DNA of 64,000 nt from Cognatundibacterium oligocarboniphilum (GCF_013377855.1 NZ_JABXYJ010000008.1:1-64000), one strand, 5' to 3'; positions 31,729 through 40,087 are shown, counted from the first letter of the stretch. Translations and numbers: made by a program. Notes: a model not told the origin generated them from the sequence alone.

Positions 31729-31923
31729 TCAACGGTTATTCAGGTTGGTTCCCGCTGGCAGAAAATTCAAAGTGGCGGTTTCGATCGGTTGCTGGCGGAT
31801 TTTGTTGCTGAGGCGATGTTTGAGTCCTGTGATGATCAGGTACAAGGCCGTGGCAAACAGCATGCCGCCGCCGATCAGAATGATCCAGTGGAGGAAACTC
31901 ATCGGGTCGTCTTTAGGGCACAT
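31729..31923 (-). CDS. Small single-TM protein
   Basis: 64 aa; one strong hydrophobic helix (FLHWIILIGGGMLFATALYLI) then a basic tail. AGAAGG lies just before the ATG at 31923; an ATG at 31902 is the alternative. Its stop overlaps the start of the split gene. Confidence 0.65.
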   Translation of the reverse strand: MCPKDDPMSFLHWIILIGGGMLFATALYLIITGLKHRLSNKIRQQPIETATLNFLPAGTNLNNR

Positions 31924-32016
31924 TTTCTTCCTTTCTATGAATGGTGGCCGGATTTGCTGAAGGGTGTCGGCTGGCCGGTGTCAGTGACCAGCTTCGGTCC
32001 TGATGCCGGATTTACG

Positions 32017-32310
32017 TTACACGATTGATGCTTTACTTTTCTGGTGACTGATGATTCCCGACAAGTCAGGTGTCAATTTGCGCGCAATGGCTGGAATCGA
32101 GGTGACTAGCGCGTAAGCTATGGCGCCGGTACAGACACTGGACAAATGGAGTCCGAGCAGGAGCTTTGGCAACGTGACATGATCCAGCGGTGTCAATGCA
32201 ATCATCAGCAGCGGATACGCCGGTACCGCTACCCATGCCATGACAAATGCGAGTATGAGACAATTCATGCAGTGCCAGAAGCGGTGCAGATATTGTTTTC
32301 TGTTATTCAT
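32017..32310 (-). CDS. Small two-TM membrane protein
   Basis: 97 aa from the ATG at 32310, which overlaps the stop of the 204-aa gene (ATGA). TM helices CLILAFVMAWVAVPAYPLLM and LLLGLHLSSVCTGAIAYALV. Not recognised. Confidence 0.68.
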   Translation of the reverse strand: MNNRKQYLHRFWHCMNCLILAFVMAWVAVPAYPLLMIALTPLDHVTLPKLLLGLHLSSVCTGAIAYALVTSIPAIARKLTPDLSGIISHQKSKASIV

Positions 32311-32921
32311 TTTGTTTTTTTTGAAGTCTGGCTTTGGTTGATGAGCCGGGCAACTGCCGGTGGTACCCAATGTGGTTCCTGATAATAGGGTGCATCGCTC
32401 ATACCGAGAATGTTGCGCACACCCTGTAAATAATTGCTGCATTCCGATTCTTCAGCCCAGACAGCTATCCATTTTTCATCCTCTTCCGATACGGGAACAC
32501 CTGGCCGCCACCCCAATCCTTCCACAACAAACCAGAACTCATCGAGGGTAAAGTCAGGCGGAACGTTGACTGCAAATGTCCATTGCGCATCCGTCAGCGT
32601 AGTCAATCCTTCATATGGAATAGCGGTTGCTGGTGTTGTTTCCGCCCACTGTCCCTCGATCCAATCGGGCATGGCCTCACCATACTTTTGAAGCCAAAGC
32701 GCGTTGGCCTGCTGCTCCGACGCTTCATAATAATCATGGAGTGCTTTATATTGCGGATCGTCAACGAATTCTTGACCAATCTGGCTGACGGTTTTGACAA
32801 AACGACGCGTATCCCAATCGATGAACATCTGGATGTTGGATTTCCGAATGTCAAATTCTGGTGGAATTGGCAGTGCCATCCGGTAGGCCATAGCGCGCAC
32901 TTCGATTTCTGATTTTGTCAT
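32307..32921 (-). CDS. Unknown 204-aa soluble protein
   Basis: Not recognised. Acidic, Trp-rich (WDTRRF, QANALWLQKYG, WIEGQW, DEFWFVVEGLGWRPG, WIAVWAEE). No signal. AAAGGAC ribosome binding site. Coupled to the membrane protein downstream, so it may act at the membrane. Confidence 0.7.
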   Translation of the reverse strand: MTKSEIEVRAMAYRMALPIPPEFDIRKSNIQMFIDWDTRRFVKTVSQIGQEFVDDPQYKALHDYYEASEQQANALWLQKYGEAMPDWIEGQWAETTPATAIPYEGLTTLTDAQWTFAVNVPPDFTLDEFWFVVEGLGWRPGVPVSEEDEKWIAVWAEESECSNYLQGVRNILGMSDAPYYQEPHWVPPAVARLINQSQTSKKTK

Positions 32922-32967
32922 CGTGTCCTTTCAGTTCTGGTAATCCGCCACGGTCAAGGTAAAGCCG

Positions 32968-33183
32968 TCAAAACAGGGTCAGTTGGTTGGGATCGGGTTT
33001 TTTTGGCCGCATGCCGCCGATTCTTTCTTTAATCACTCCTAACCATGCCCGGTAGCGGTACCCTTTGCGTCTTTCGAAGGGATAGGCTTCTTTCAACGCT
33101 TGCCGCAGCAGCACCGGGTCCTGATAGCCGATCTGCATTTCGATGGTGATTACCACTTCGCGTGCCTGATTGATGATGGTCAT
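32968..33183 (-). CDS. Unknown 71-aa basic protein
   Basis: Strand then helices (VVITIEMQIGYQDPVLLRQA) followed by a very basic segment (FERRKGYRYRAWLGVIKERI) and a C-terminal PNQLTLF resembling a clamp-binding QLxLF motif. That last feature suggests, but does not show, interaction with the DNA polymerase sliding clamp. Confidence 0.6.
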   Translation of the reverse strand: MTIINQAREVVITIEMQIGYQDPVLLRQALKEAYPFERRKGYRYRAWLGVIKERIGGMRPKKPDPNQLTLF

Positions 33184-33205
33184 GGTGTGCTTGTCTGCAG
33201 TTGCG

Positions 33206-33757
33206 CTATGCCCCGGTCCAGATCCGTGGCAGGCCGTTGTGTCCGATCACGGCTCCGGTGTCGATGTGGATAAAGTTGCGTTGGTAGATGCCAACGCCGC
33301 CTTGTTTCAACAGCCCGGCCAGTTTGCCCAGATAGTCGCTGGGGATGGTCTGGGTGCGAAAGTCGATCGCCCGGAACACGCCCTGTCCATCCGGCAGATG
33401 GCAGGAGTTTTGCGCTGCCTTTTCTGTGTGCTGGTTGGTTTCGCGTGTGCGTAAGCCGGATAAGGCGTCGATTCTGACATGGTGACCATACAGCGCCAGC
33501 CATGCCTGCATCCACGCCACGGTTTTGAGCAGGCGTATGTCGGGATAGCCTTGCCGGTTCGCCCTGATGTCTCTCAGCAGGTAGGCGGCAGTCAGGTAGC
33601 CAGCCTGGGTTGCAATATCAAACTGGTATTGTTCGTTGCCACGGCTCATCCAGATGACGCTGGGTTCGCGTCTGTTTTCCTGTGCCACTGCCGGCCGTCC
33701 CAGACTGGAACAGCCGATCAGCATGGCTTTCAGGAATTCCCGACGCTGCATGCTCAT
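33206..33757 (-). CDS. Tat-exported DUF882/peptidase M15-like protein
   Basis: 183 aa. Twin-arginine signal MQRREFLKAMLIGCSSLG. The domain has SGLRTRETNQHTE and FIHIDTGAV, the metal-binding pattern of YcbK-type DUF882 proteins, a branch of the D-Ala-D-Ala carboxypeptidase fold. Probably acts on the cell wall. Its ATG overlaps the dsbC-like stop (ATGA). A wall-modifying enzyme beside a disulfide isomerase fits a role in building an envelope-spanning apparatus. Confidence 0.82.
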   Translation of the reverse strand: MSMQRREFLKAMLIGCSSLGRPAVAQENRREPSVIWMSRGNEQYQFDIATQAGYLTAAYLLRDIRANRQGYPDIRLLKTVAWMQAWLALYGHHVRIDALSGLRTRETNQHTEKAAQNSCHLPDGQGVFRAIDFRTQTIPSDYLGKLAGLLKQGGVGIYQRNFIHIDTGAVIGHNGLPRIWTGA

Positions 33758-34488
33758 TTTGCTTTGACGCTGGCCAATTTTGTTTCAAGGGCTTTGGCAT
33801 CGACATAGCCAGGGATGCGCGAGCCATCGGTAAAGATGATGGCCGGTGTGCCCTGTATGCGGTAGCGTTTGCCCAATGCCTGTACTTTTTCGTCCGGGTC
33901 TTTGCAATCTGCGCTGGCGGTGGCCGGCACTTTGTTGTTGAGCATCCATTCATCCCAGGCTTTGGCGCGATCTGCCGCGCACCAGATGTCGTGCGATTTG
34001 GTTTTGGAGTCCGTGGCCAGGATGTTGAACTGGTAGGTGTAGATGGTGATGTTGTCCATTTCCTGCAGGGTATGCCGCAATTTTTTGCAGTAGCCGCAAT
34101 TCGGATCTTCGAATATGGCGATCACGCGACTGCCGTCTCCTTTGGTGAATTTGATGGCGGCATCGAGGGGCAGGGTTTTGAAGTCGATTTTGTTGATTTC
34201 GTTGAGTCGTTCCTCGGTCAGGTTTTTTCCGCTGGTCAGGTCGATCACTTTGCCTGCGATCAGGTATTTGCCTTCTTTGTCGGTATAGAGGATGTCGCTC
34301 TTGGTGCGGACTTCATAGAGGCCGCTGACCGGTCCGGCGGTGATGGTTTCTATTTGTCCCGCGCCGAGCCGCTGTTCCAGTTTCTGTATCACGGCGTTTT
34401 GTTGCTGGCTTTCGGTCGGTTTGCCCGCCGCAGCCAGGGTGCTGGCGGTCAGCAGTATCAGGGCCAGCTGGATGTGGTGTTTTTTCAT
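33754..34488 (-). CDS. dsbC: DsbC-like periplasmic disulfide isomerase
   Basis: 244 aa. Signal peptide (QLALILLTASTLAAA), N-terminal dimerisation domain, then a thioredoxin domain with the CGYC active site in FEDPNCGYCKKLRHTL and the cis-Pro loop GTPAIIFTDG. Two extra Cys (WCAADR, ADCKDP) form the usual structural disulfide. Plasmid-borne DsbC is common in conjugation regions, where it folds Cys-rich pilus or mating proteins; the Cys-rich surface protein at 51725 is a possible client. Coupled on both sides. Confidence 0.93.
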   Translation of the reverse strand: MKKHHIQLALILLTASTLAAAGKPTESQQQNAVIQKLEQRLGAGQIETITAGPVSGLYEVRTKSDILYTDKEGKYLIAGKVIDLTSGKNLTEERLNEINKIDFKTLPLDAAIKFTKGDGSRVIAIFEDPNCGYCKKLRHTLQEMDNITIYTYQFNILATDSKTKSHDIWCAADRAKAWDEWMLNNKVPATASADCKDPDEKVQALGKRYRIQGTPAIIFTDGSRIPGYVDAKALETKLASVKAK

Positions 34489-34643
34489 TGCTCTGTGTCC
34501 TCTTTGGTTGTTTCGTTACGGTGGCTTTTTTTCGGTTTGACTATCAGTACCAGCAGGATCAGGCATATCAATCCGAGCAAGAGATACTGGATGAAGTATT
34601 CTGGCTGTCCTGCGCCACTGACGTTGGCCGCGGTGTTGTACAT
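34485..34643 (-). CDS. Small single-TM protein upstream of dsbC
   Basis: 52 aa: MYNTAANVSGAGQPEYFIQY, one TM helix (LLLGLICLILLVLIVK), and a charged tail. Its stop overlaps the dsbC start (ATGA), so it heads the TM-dsbC-DUF882 operon. Not recognised. Confidence 0.7.
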   Translation of the reverse strand: MYNTAANVSGAGQPEYFIQYLLLGLICLILLVLIVKPKKSHRNETTKEDTEQ

Positions 34644-34777
34644 GGTGTGTCCTCTGATCAATGCAGGCTTTCATTTTCCTTTTTTTCCCGCTTTGTCAAC
34701 TTGCATAAAATAGTGGCATTTGCGGTTCTTATTGATTTTGCGGGTTTTTTCTTTCGGTTTTTTGATTTGTTCACAGG

Positions 34778-34802
34778 GTTATCCACTTTTTTTGTGGATA
34801 AC
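34778..34802. promoter_or_regulatory. Inverted pair of DnaA boxes
   Basis: GTTATCCAC (34778-34786), seven T, GTGGATAAC (34794-34802). The minus-strand reading contains TTATCCACA, an exact DnaA box; the other arm is TTATCCACT (8 of 9). No T-run follows in either direction of transcription, so terminator function is unlikely. Possible replication element. Confidence 0.5.
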
Positions 34803-34819
34803 TCCCGTCCGCTTGTCTG

Positions 34820-36004
34820 TCACGCTTGGTCTGTTCCTGCAATGCCGGTATGGTTCTGGATCTGCATTTTCTGAAGCCTTTTGTACAGGTAGCTGCGCGC
34901 GCACTTGAGTTGTTCGGCTGCCTGCATTTTGTTGCCCCCGTTGTCTTCCAGTGCTTTGCGGATCTGGGCGTCTGTCAGGCTGGCACTGGTTTTGATGATT
35001 TGTGAACGATGTGAGCCGATGTAGGCATTGGCTTTGTATTCCACAGAATGTCCCGCATGTTCTGCAATGATCTTTTTGGCTTGTTGCAACAGGTCTTCTG
35101 CCGGTTTGTCCCCTCCCCTGACCGGACTCGCATGGTCTGTCAGTGTCTGGTACAGGTTGTTGAGGTATTGGTGGCGCAGTCCATGGGAGGTGACGCCCAG
35201 GCCTTTTTTGGTGATGCCGTATTTTCTGACGAGGTTGTGGTACAGCCTTTTCCATTGCACCAGTGTGTATTCTTCCGGGATGGTGGTTTTCGATTTGCCA
35301 TTGACGTATTTTTTCGCCAGTTCGATGATTTCCAGCTGTCTTTCGTCCTGTACTTCGATCCGCCGTGGCCTGCCCCCTTTGGTGCCATCGACTATCATGA
35401 GGTAGGTTTCACCATGCAGGCGCATGACGACATCGTAGGGCCGCAACAGGACGCTTTCTTCAACGCGTAAACCAAACGTCATTTGCAACATCATCTGGAT
35501 GCCGATGTATTTGTTTTCAGTGGCAATCTGGGCAATGATGCCTGCCGCATCCAGCGAGAAGGTTTCCCACGATTTGTCGCTCAGGGTGGTGCCGCTGCGC
35601 GCCGGCAGGGTTTCCAGTATTTTGTAGTTGCTGCTGCTTTTGATTATGTTCGATTTGCCTATCCACTGACACAGGGTCGCCAGATAGGTCATCTTGTTTT
35701 CGATGGTGCCTTTGGTCTGGTTTTTTTCCACCCACCGTTTCAGCAGGTATTCAATGTGCTTTTCTTTCAGTTTCCGCAGGGTGGTGATTTCATATCTGCC
35801 ATGATTGATGAGTTCTTCTATCGATGCCACCAAATTCAGACAACGCAGCCGCTGGGTCTTGATGCCCAGTTTGGCGTAGCTTTGTCTGGTTCTGCTGTGC
35901 GGCTGATCCAGATGCTGGTCGAACAAGGTCTTGAGTTCTTCCTTGATCATCGCCGGTAACTTTGCCGTTTCCACATCTCTGCTGTGCTTGTAACTGATGG
36001 CCAT
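34820..36004 (-). CDS. Tyrosine recombinase with C-terminal Fis-like HTH
   Basis: 394 aa. Catalytic pattern: Arg180 (FGLRVEES), Lys209 region (TKGG), His274 and Arg277 (HGLRHQY), His316/319 (AEHAGHS), Tyr328 (NAYIGSH). An N-terminal SAM-like core-binding domain precedes it. After the catalytic Tyr, residues 343-380 (LTDAQIRKALEDNGGNKMQA then AEQLKCARSYLYKRL) form a Fis-type HTH, a rare addition. AGGAAAA ribosome binding site. Could act as integrase, plasmid-dimer resolvase, or inversion recombinase; no att sites identified. Confidence 0.88.
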   Translation of the reverse strand: MAISYKHSRDVETAKLPAMIKEELKTLFDQHLDQPHSRTRQSYAKLGIKTQRLRCLNLVASIEELINHGRYEITTLRKLKEKHIEYLLKRWVEKNQTKGTIENKMTYLATLCQWIGKSNIIKSSSNYKILETLPARSGTTLSDKSWETFSLDAAGIIAQIATENKYIGIQMMLQMTFGLRVEESVLLRPYDVVMRLHGETYLMIVDGTKGGRPRRIEVQDERQLEIIELAKKYVNGKSKTTIPEEYTLVQWKRLYHNLVRKYGITKKGLGVTSHGLRHQYLNNLYQTLTDHASPVRGGDKPAEDLLQQAKKIIAEHAGHSVEYKANAYIGSHRSQIIKTSASLTDAQIRKALEDNGGNKMQAAEQLKCARSYLYKRLQKMQIQNHTGIAGTDQA

Positions 36005-36990
36005 ACGTTTTCCTGTTTGCTGTTCTTCCTGTCTTTGCTATTCCTGCTGTGCGATGTACGCTTCGCGTGCGGCGTCCTGCCGGCCAGTGCTCTTTAGCGA
36101 TAAATATTGGCGAATCTGTTGCAGCTGGCACTGCGCACAAACCCCGGCTACCGCCGTCAGTCAAACCTGCTTTGCATCACCACCTTCTACCTGCCGTAGT
36201 CCTTCATCCCTACAACACCCGCATGCACGTCCACTCCCTTCTCGGACTGGCTTATGCCTGCTTCTATTGTCTGGTTGATCCACTTCAGCCCGGTTAGGCG
36301 TCATGCAGCTATTCCGCAAATCTGCTGATCCTTGCTTTTTGCATGGGTAAAGCATAACCCCGGTTCTTATTCACAAATGGACTTCAGGCTCTCCGCCCCT
36401 ACCATTTGCCGGCCTTTCAATGCAGTTCGCTGGCGTGCCCGATTGCATCCAGTTTCCCCACATTCCCACCCTTTTCGAGTGATTCAAGCGCCTGTCGTAT
36501 CTCTCTACCTGACCTCAGCCCTGTGTCCTTGCTGTCTTCAGTGAATTTCCGTTCATTCCATGGAATTCTCTAAAACAGCCCGGAGAGCCAATATTTATCA
36601 CTGTTCTGAATCCCTCAGTCTTTCGTAGTCTAAGTTCTTGATTTTAAAAAAATTGTTCACTTCGAATTCTGCAAGTGAACACACAAGACTTAACACGTAA
36701 AACAGAGGGCCAGCTTTTGGGCATTGCGCCCGTTGACGATGCCGGTTACCCGGCAAGAATTGGATTCGGTACTACGGTTTTGACTATAGATATTTTTATT
36801 TATTCCCTGAAACAATATGACGCATGAAAACTCCGCGCTTTCAACAAAATCCACCTGAAATCGCTGTCGATCACCACTGCGCCATGTCAGCTACCCGCAA
36901 TCATGGGTGGCAGAGACTGGAAAATCGCTGGCTTGAGGGTACTTTTCTCAGATCAACAGCCAGGCGGCATCAGGGACTTACCTTCACATC
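36005..36990. other. Non-coding region, pyrimidine-rich then AT-rich
   Basis: No credible gene. 36005-36560 is markedly C/T-rich on the plus strand with short open frames only. At 36654-36681 there is an inverted repeat TGTTCACTT / AAGTGAACA with a 10-bp spacer, and at 36739-36752 the short hairpin GCCGG-TTAC-CCGGC. Together with the adjoining iterons and DnaA boxes this may be part of a replication/partition or transfer-origin region. Confidence 0.4.
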
Positions 36991-36992
36991 CG

Positions 36993-37131
36993 GCAATCAG
37001 TGATTAATCAATGATGAAGCTTGCTTTAACCAATGATTCATCAATGGATTGCAGGCAATCACGCCGGGCTGAATCAAAAAATCACTGAATCATTGTTTAA
37101 TCAATGGATTTTCATTGATTAAACAATGATT
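36993..37131 (+). promoter_or_regulatory. Centromere-like iteron array (parC candidate)
   Basis: Multiple copies of ATCAATG/CAATGATT-type motifs, for example AATCAATGATG near 37005, CCAATGATTCATCAATGG near 37030 and AATCATTGTTTAATCAATG at 37088-37106, whose exact inverted copy lies at 37113-37131 (19-bp arms, 6-bp spacer). Lies 150 bp upstream of parM, the normal place for the ParR-binding centromere. Confidence 0.7.
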
Positions 37132-37278
37132 GCCTGCTTTTTAAGAAATTCAATGCTGCCGTGGTTGCTGAACACGGCCCACTCCACAGTAATAGCCGCA
37201 ATTTGGGGAGCGATATGCAAAATTCCTGGAGCATGCCCATGCAAAAATTCAGGCAGGATAAATCTCGAAAGGTACAAA

Positions 37279-38298
37279 ATGAATTTTGATAATGTAGGCA
37301 TTGATGTCGGCTTTGGACATACCAAATGGGCAGTACGGCTGGAAGACGAAATCGTGACAGGATCGATTCCATCTCTGGCACCGACAGCCTCTGCGAAAAC
37401 GGTCAGTACCGATGTGCCCCACTTCACCAAACGCAAAACCATCCATATCACTGTGGACGGCAATATTTTCGAAGTGGGCAAAGACGTCAAACTGGCAACC
37501 AGTTCTACCAATACCGGCAGATCACTGGAAGACGGATTTCCTCTGACGAAAAATTACATGGCCTTACTCATGGGTGCGCTGTACGACGCCGGCGCGGATC
37601 ATGTCAAAACCCTCGTACTCGGCTTACCCGTTCACACCATTCAGAAATATGCAGATCATCTGAAATCCATATTCAGTCACCCGCTGCAGGTCGCTGACCG
37701 CATCATTTCGGTGGACAAAATCATTGTTGTCCCGCAACCGGTAGGATCACTGGCAACGTATGCCACTCAGAACAATGTCTCGATGAGCGAACAGCATACC
37801 CGTCTGATCATTGATGTCGGTTACGTGACTACGGACTGGGTTGTCGCGTCCGGATTCGCGATGGCCGATTCCCGCAGCGGCGGCAGAGTGGGCGGCGTAT
37901 CCCATATTTTGAAAAATATTGCGGAACAAATTTCAGCAAAATATGCCAATGGCAAAATTGAACGGTTTGAGCGCATTGACGAATCACTTGTGACAAAACA
38001 GACGTTCCAGTATTTCCGGCACCAGATTGGACATCAGGAATTACAATCCATGCTGCTGCAGGCCAGCCCGGTGATTGAAGAAACCATTAAAGAAATCAAG
38101 ATCCGCGCTGGCGAGGTCGATGACTTGTCTGAAATTATTCTGACCGGTGGCGGCGCAACCTATTACGAACCCTTAGTGCGGCAATATTTTGACCTGAACC
38201 GGGTGGAAGTGCTTTCCAACCCAAGTCTGACCAACGCGATCGGGTTCTTACTGGTCGGGGAAAAAATGATGCGGCGGGCAAATACCTATGGCCATTAA
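37279..38298 (+). CDS. parM: ParM/StbA-like actin-type plasmid segregation ATPase
   Basis: 339 aa from the ATG at 37279 (GAAAGG upstream; the frame is open further left without support). Actin-fold nucleotide motifs: phosphate-1 GIDVGFGHTKWAV, phosphate-2 IIDVGYVTTDWV, adenosine motif ILTGGGATYY. Length and motifs fit ParM/StbA and Alp-type segregation filaments. It overlaps parR downstream by 11 bp and has the iteron array upstream, completing a type II partition locus. Confidence 0.88.
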   Translation: MNFDNVGIDVGFGHTKWAVRLEDEIVTGSIPSLAPTASAKTVSTDVPHFTKRKTIHITVDGNIFEVGKDVKLATSSTNTGRSLEDGFPLTKNYMALLMGALYDAGADHVKTLVLGLPVHTIQKYADHLKSIFSHPLQVADRIISVDKIIVVPQPVGSLATYATQNNVSMSEQHTRLIIDVGYVTTDWVVASGFAMADSRSGGRVGGVSHILKNIAEQISAKYANGKIERFERIDESLVTKQTFQYFRHQIGHQELQSMLLQASPVIEETIKEIKIRAGEVDDLSEIILTGGGATYYEPLVRQYFDLNRVEVLSNPSLTNAIGFLLVGEKMMRRANTYGH

Positions 38299-38593
38299 AA
38301 CCTTACAAATCCAGATCGATGAAGAGGAATACCCCCTGCTGTTCCAGTTCATCGGGAATGAAGGTAATAAGCACAAGCGATCAAGGCTGTTGAAACAGTC
38401 ATTGGAAAATCTACTTCAGGGGAAGTCTGGCGTTGCTGTTAAACTCGACAATCCCATTGCACCACCTCAGAATCATGCAGAAAAGATTAGCCCGAAAACC
38501 GTCAGTCAATCATCAGGAACGTCCACCAACAGATTCCGGATACCGGTGGAACACGATAAAGAATCCGATGACCCATTAATGCGCTGGATGTAA
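38288..38593 (+). CDS. parR: ParR/StbB-like partner of ParM
   Basis: 101 aa. TLQIQIDEEEYPLLFQFIGN then HKRSRLLKQSLENLL is a strand-helix-helix (RHH) N-terminus like that of ParR, and the C-terminus is disordered with a final DPLMRWM that could contact the filament. Overlap with parM and size fit a centromere-binding adaptor; assignment rests partly on context. Confidence 0.72.
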   Translation: MAIKTLQIQIDEEEYPLLFQFIGNEGNKHKRSRLLKQSLENLLQGKSGVAVKLDNPIAPPQNHAEKISPKTVSQSSGTSTNRFRIPVEHDKESDDPLMRWM

Positions 38594-38594
38594 C

Positions 38595-38765
38595 ATGCTC
38601 AAAGAACTGCACATCATTTTTATTTTTCTCGGCGGCGTGATCTCCGGTACAGGCATCGCGCTGGGCTATCTGTTTCATGAAGCCTTTTTCCTGTTGGTCA
38701 TACTGGGGCTGCTGCCCTACATTCTCCTGATTGAAAAATTCCGGACGAAAAAAAACCCCGCGTAA
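38595..38765 (+). CDS. Small two-TM protein
   Basis: 56 aa: IIFIFLGGVISGTGIALGYL and FFLLVILGLLPYILLI are hydrophobic, with a basic tail (KFRTKKNPA). It starts 1 bp after the parR stop and its own stop lies inside the terminator hairpin, so it is the last gene of the par operon. Confidence 0.65.
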   Translation: MLKELHIIFIFLGGVISGTGIALGYLFHEAFFLLVILGLLPYILLIEKFRTKKNPA

Positions 38766-38776
38766 GCGGGGTTTTT
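38754..38776 (+). terminator. Rho-independent terminator of the par operon
   Basis: AAACCCCGC-GTAA-GCGGGGTTTTT. The perfect stem contains the stop codon of the small membrane protein gene. Confidence 0.88.
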
Positions 38777-38809
38777 GTTGGGTTTAGTTTCAAATAAAAT
38801 CTGCATCAT

Positions 38810-39952
38810 TCATTTGTCACCACCATACTGCAATACCAAATTGGTAGCGTACAACTGTTCAATCAACTTGAATGGATGATCCGAGTTCAGGGCATGCATG
38901 TTCGTGACGACGCGATCACGGACGTCACCGAGCTGGGAGCAAACTTCACACCAGATATCCGCCCAGTCCGATTTCCATTTGAACGGAATCCGGATTTCAG
39001 CTTCAAAACCCAAAGCCTTTAACCGCGTGAAAAGTTTATCTGCAGCCTGCAGTCCCCGATGATCATGATCAGCATAAATCAACACCCGATCAAAATCAGC
39101 ACGCGGAATATCGGCCCGTTCCAGATTGCCGGCATTCAAATAGCTGCGCACATGACATTCATAATTATGTGCCACAGCCACTGCCAGCATTGTTTCATAT
39201 CCCTCGCCAACAGCGAGTGTGCGGCTATTGGGTGCGGAAACGATGGAAACGCCAGCGCCCTTGAGTTTTCTGATACCACCCATCTGACGCTTGGGAACTT
39301 CAACCGGTGCTTTTGTTCCCTGATTCGTCAGAAAATGACGGTGCATGGTAACGAACTCGCCATTGCCGGAACGGACGACTTCCAACATGGCTGGATATTT
39401 ACCTGTGCTCACATTTTTTCCATCGACTTCCTCTATATAGTCAAGCGCAGGATGCAGACGGATCTGGGTATCGAGTCGTAACAAATCCACCAACGGAACA
39501 CGATTGAGCAAATACCGCCAGGCTGCATCATTTCTGCGCATCCATTTCGATTCTTGCCAAACCCGTTTCAAGTAGATTTTATTGCGACGAATTTCATTGT
39601 CACTCAATTCATCCAGCGGAACCACTGGTGCTTTGCGGTCTGCTTTGGAAGTGATGCCTCTTTTACCTTCCAAACATTCGTACACTTCCAGGAAGGACAT
39701 ACCCAGTACGAAATGCATCAGCGCCGCACCATTACCTGCACCGCATTTTTTACAAATCCAGTTCCCCTCGCCCCGGTAATTACTGAAACGAAAGGCTTTG
39801 GCGGATTCGCAAATGGGACAAGTGACATGTTTTTTAGGATCGAATCCTATTTCATCAAAAAGTTGATGTTCAGCTGCAATTTGATACCAATCGATAGTAT
39901 TCAATGGCAATGCATGATGATTACGCGGCTGAACTTGCGATGAATTGTTCAT
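38810..39952 (-). CDS. Plasmid/phage-type DNA primase with TOPRIM domain
   Basis: 380 aa. N-terminal zinc finger (CPICESAKAFRF ... WICKKCGAGNG, residues about 43-77), a linker, then a TOPRIM domain with VGEGYETMLAVAV and LIYADHDHRGLQAADKL (the DxD-type acidic pair). This is the P4 alpha/TraC-like zinc-TOPRIM arrangement without a helicase. It would synthesise primers for element replication or transferred single strands. AGGAGAAAGGA ribosome binding site; ssb lies upstream, separated by a terminator. Confidence 0.85.
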   Translation of the reverse strand: MNNSSQVQPRNHHALPLNTIDWYQIAAEHQLFDEIGFDPKKHVTCPICESAKAFRFSNYRGEGNWICKKCGAGNGAALMHFVLGMSFLEVYECLEGKRGITSKADRKAPVVPLDELSDNEIRRNKIYLKRVWQESKWMRRNDAAWRYLLNRVPLVDLLRLDTQIRLHPALDYIEEVDGKNVSTGKYPAMLEVVRSGNGEFVTMHRHFLTNQGTKAPVEVPKRQMGGIRKLKGAGVSIVSAPNSRTLAVGEGYETMLAVAVAHNYECHVRSYLNAGNLERADIPRADFDRVLIYADHDHRGLQAADKLFTRLKALGFEAEIRIPFKWKSDWADIWCEVCSQLGDVRDRVVTNMHALNSDHPFKLIEQLYATNLVLQYGGDK

Positions 39953-39988
39953 TGTTCCTTTCTCCTATCAATTGTTCAAATCAAAAAA

Positions 39989-40019
39989 AAACCTGACCCG
40001 GCAATGCGGGATCAGGTTT
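39989..40019 (-). terminator. Terminator downstream of ssb
   Basis: AAACCTGA-CCCG hairpin with CGGG-A-TCAGGTTT (one bulged base) and a T-run on the minus strand. It lies between ssb and the primase gene, so primase expression would need read-through or its own promoter in the 36 bp that follow. Confidence 0.8.
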
Positions 40020-40087
40020 CAGCAAAGCAGGCCTTGATAAATCAAGGCCTTAAATTAAAACTTTACATTTGGTATCGTAGATACACT

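Larger units (their letters stand above)
29788..31732 (-). pseudogene. Small gene split by the IS605 insertion
   Basis: The right part (31732 down to 31603) encodes MKEWGIRTTWWHMAIMCAAL (TTG start) through AHIAGMT. Removing the element 29838-31602 joins it in frame to 29837-29788, giving a 59-aa protein ending LRKIASHFSKINDK. The TTG overlaps the stop of the upstream membrane-protein gene (TTGA), as expected for a coupled operon gene. Precise excision, which this IS family performs, would restore it. Function unknown. Confidence 0.6.

Noticed and set aside
33682-34713. 343-codon plus-strand frame
   Set aside because: Antisense to the dsbC-DUF882 operon; the minus-strand genes have signal peptides, a CGYC motif and coupled start/stop overlaps.
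34778-34802. Inverted repeat considered as the terminator of the recombinase gene
   Set aside because: No T-run after the stem in that direction; the exact DnaA-box match explains it better.
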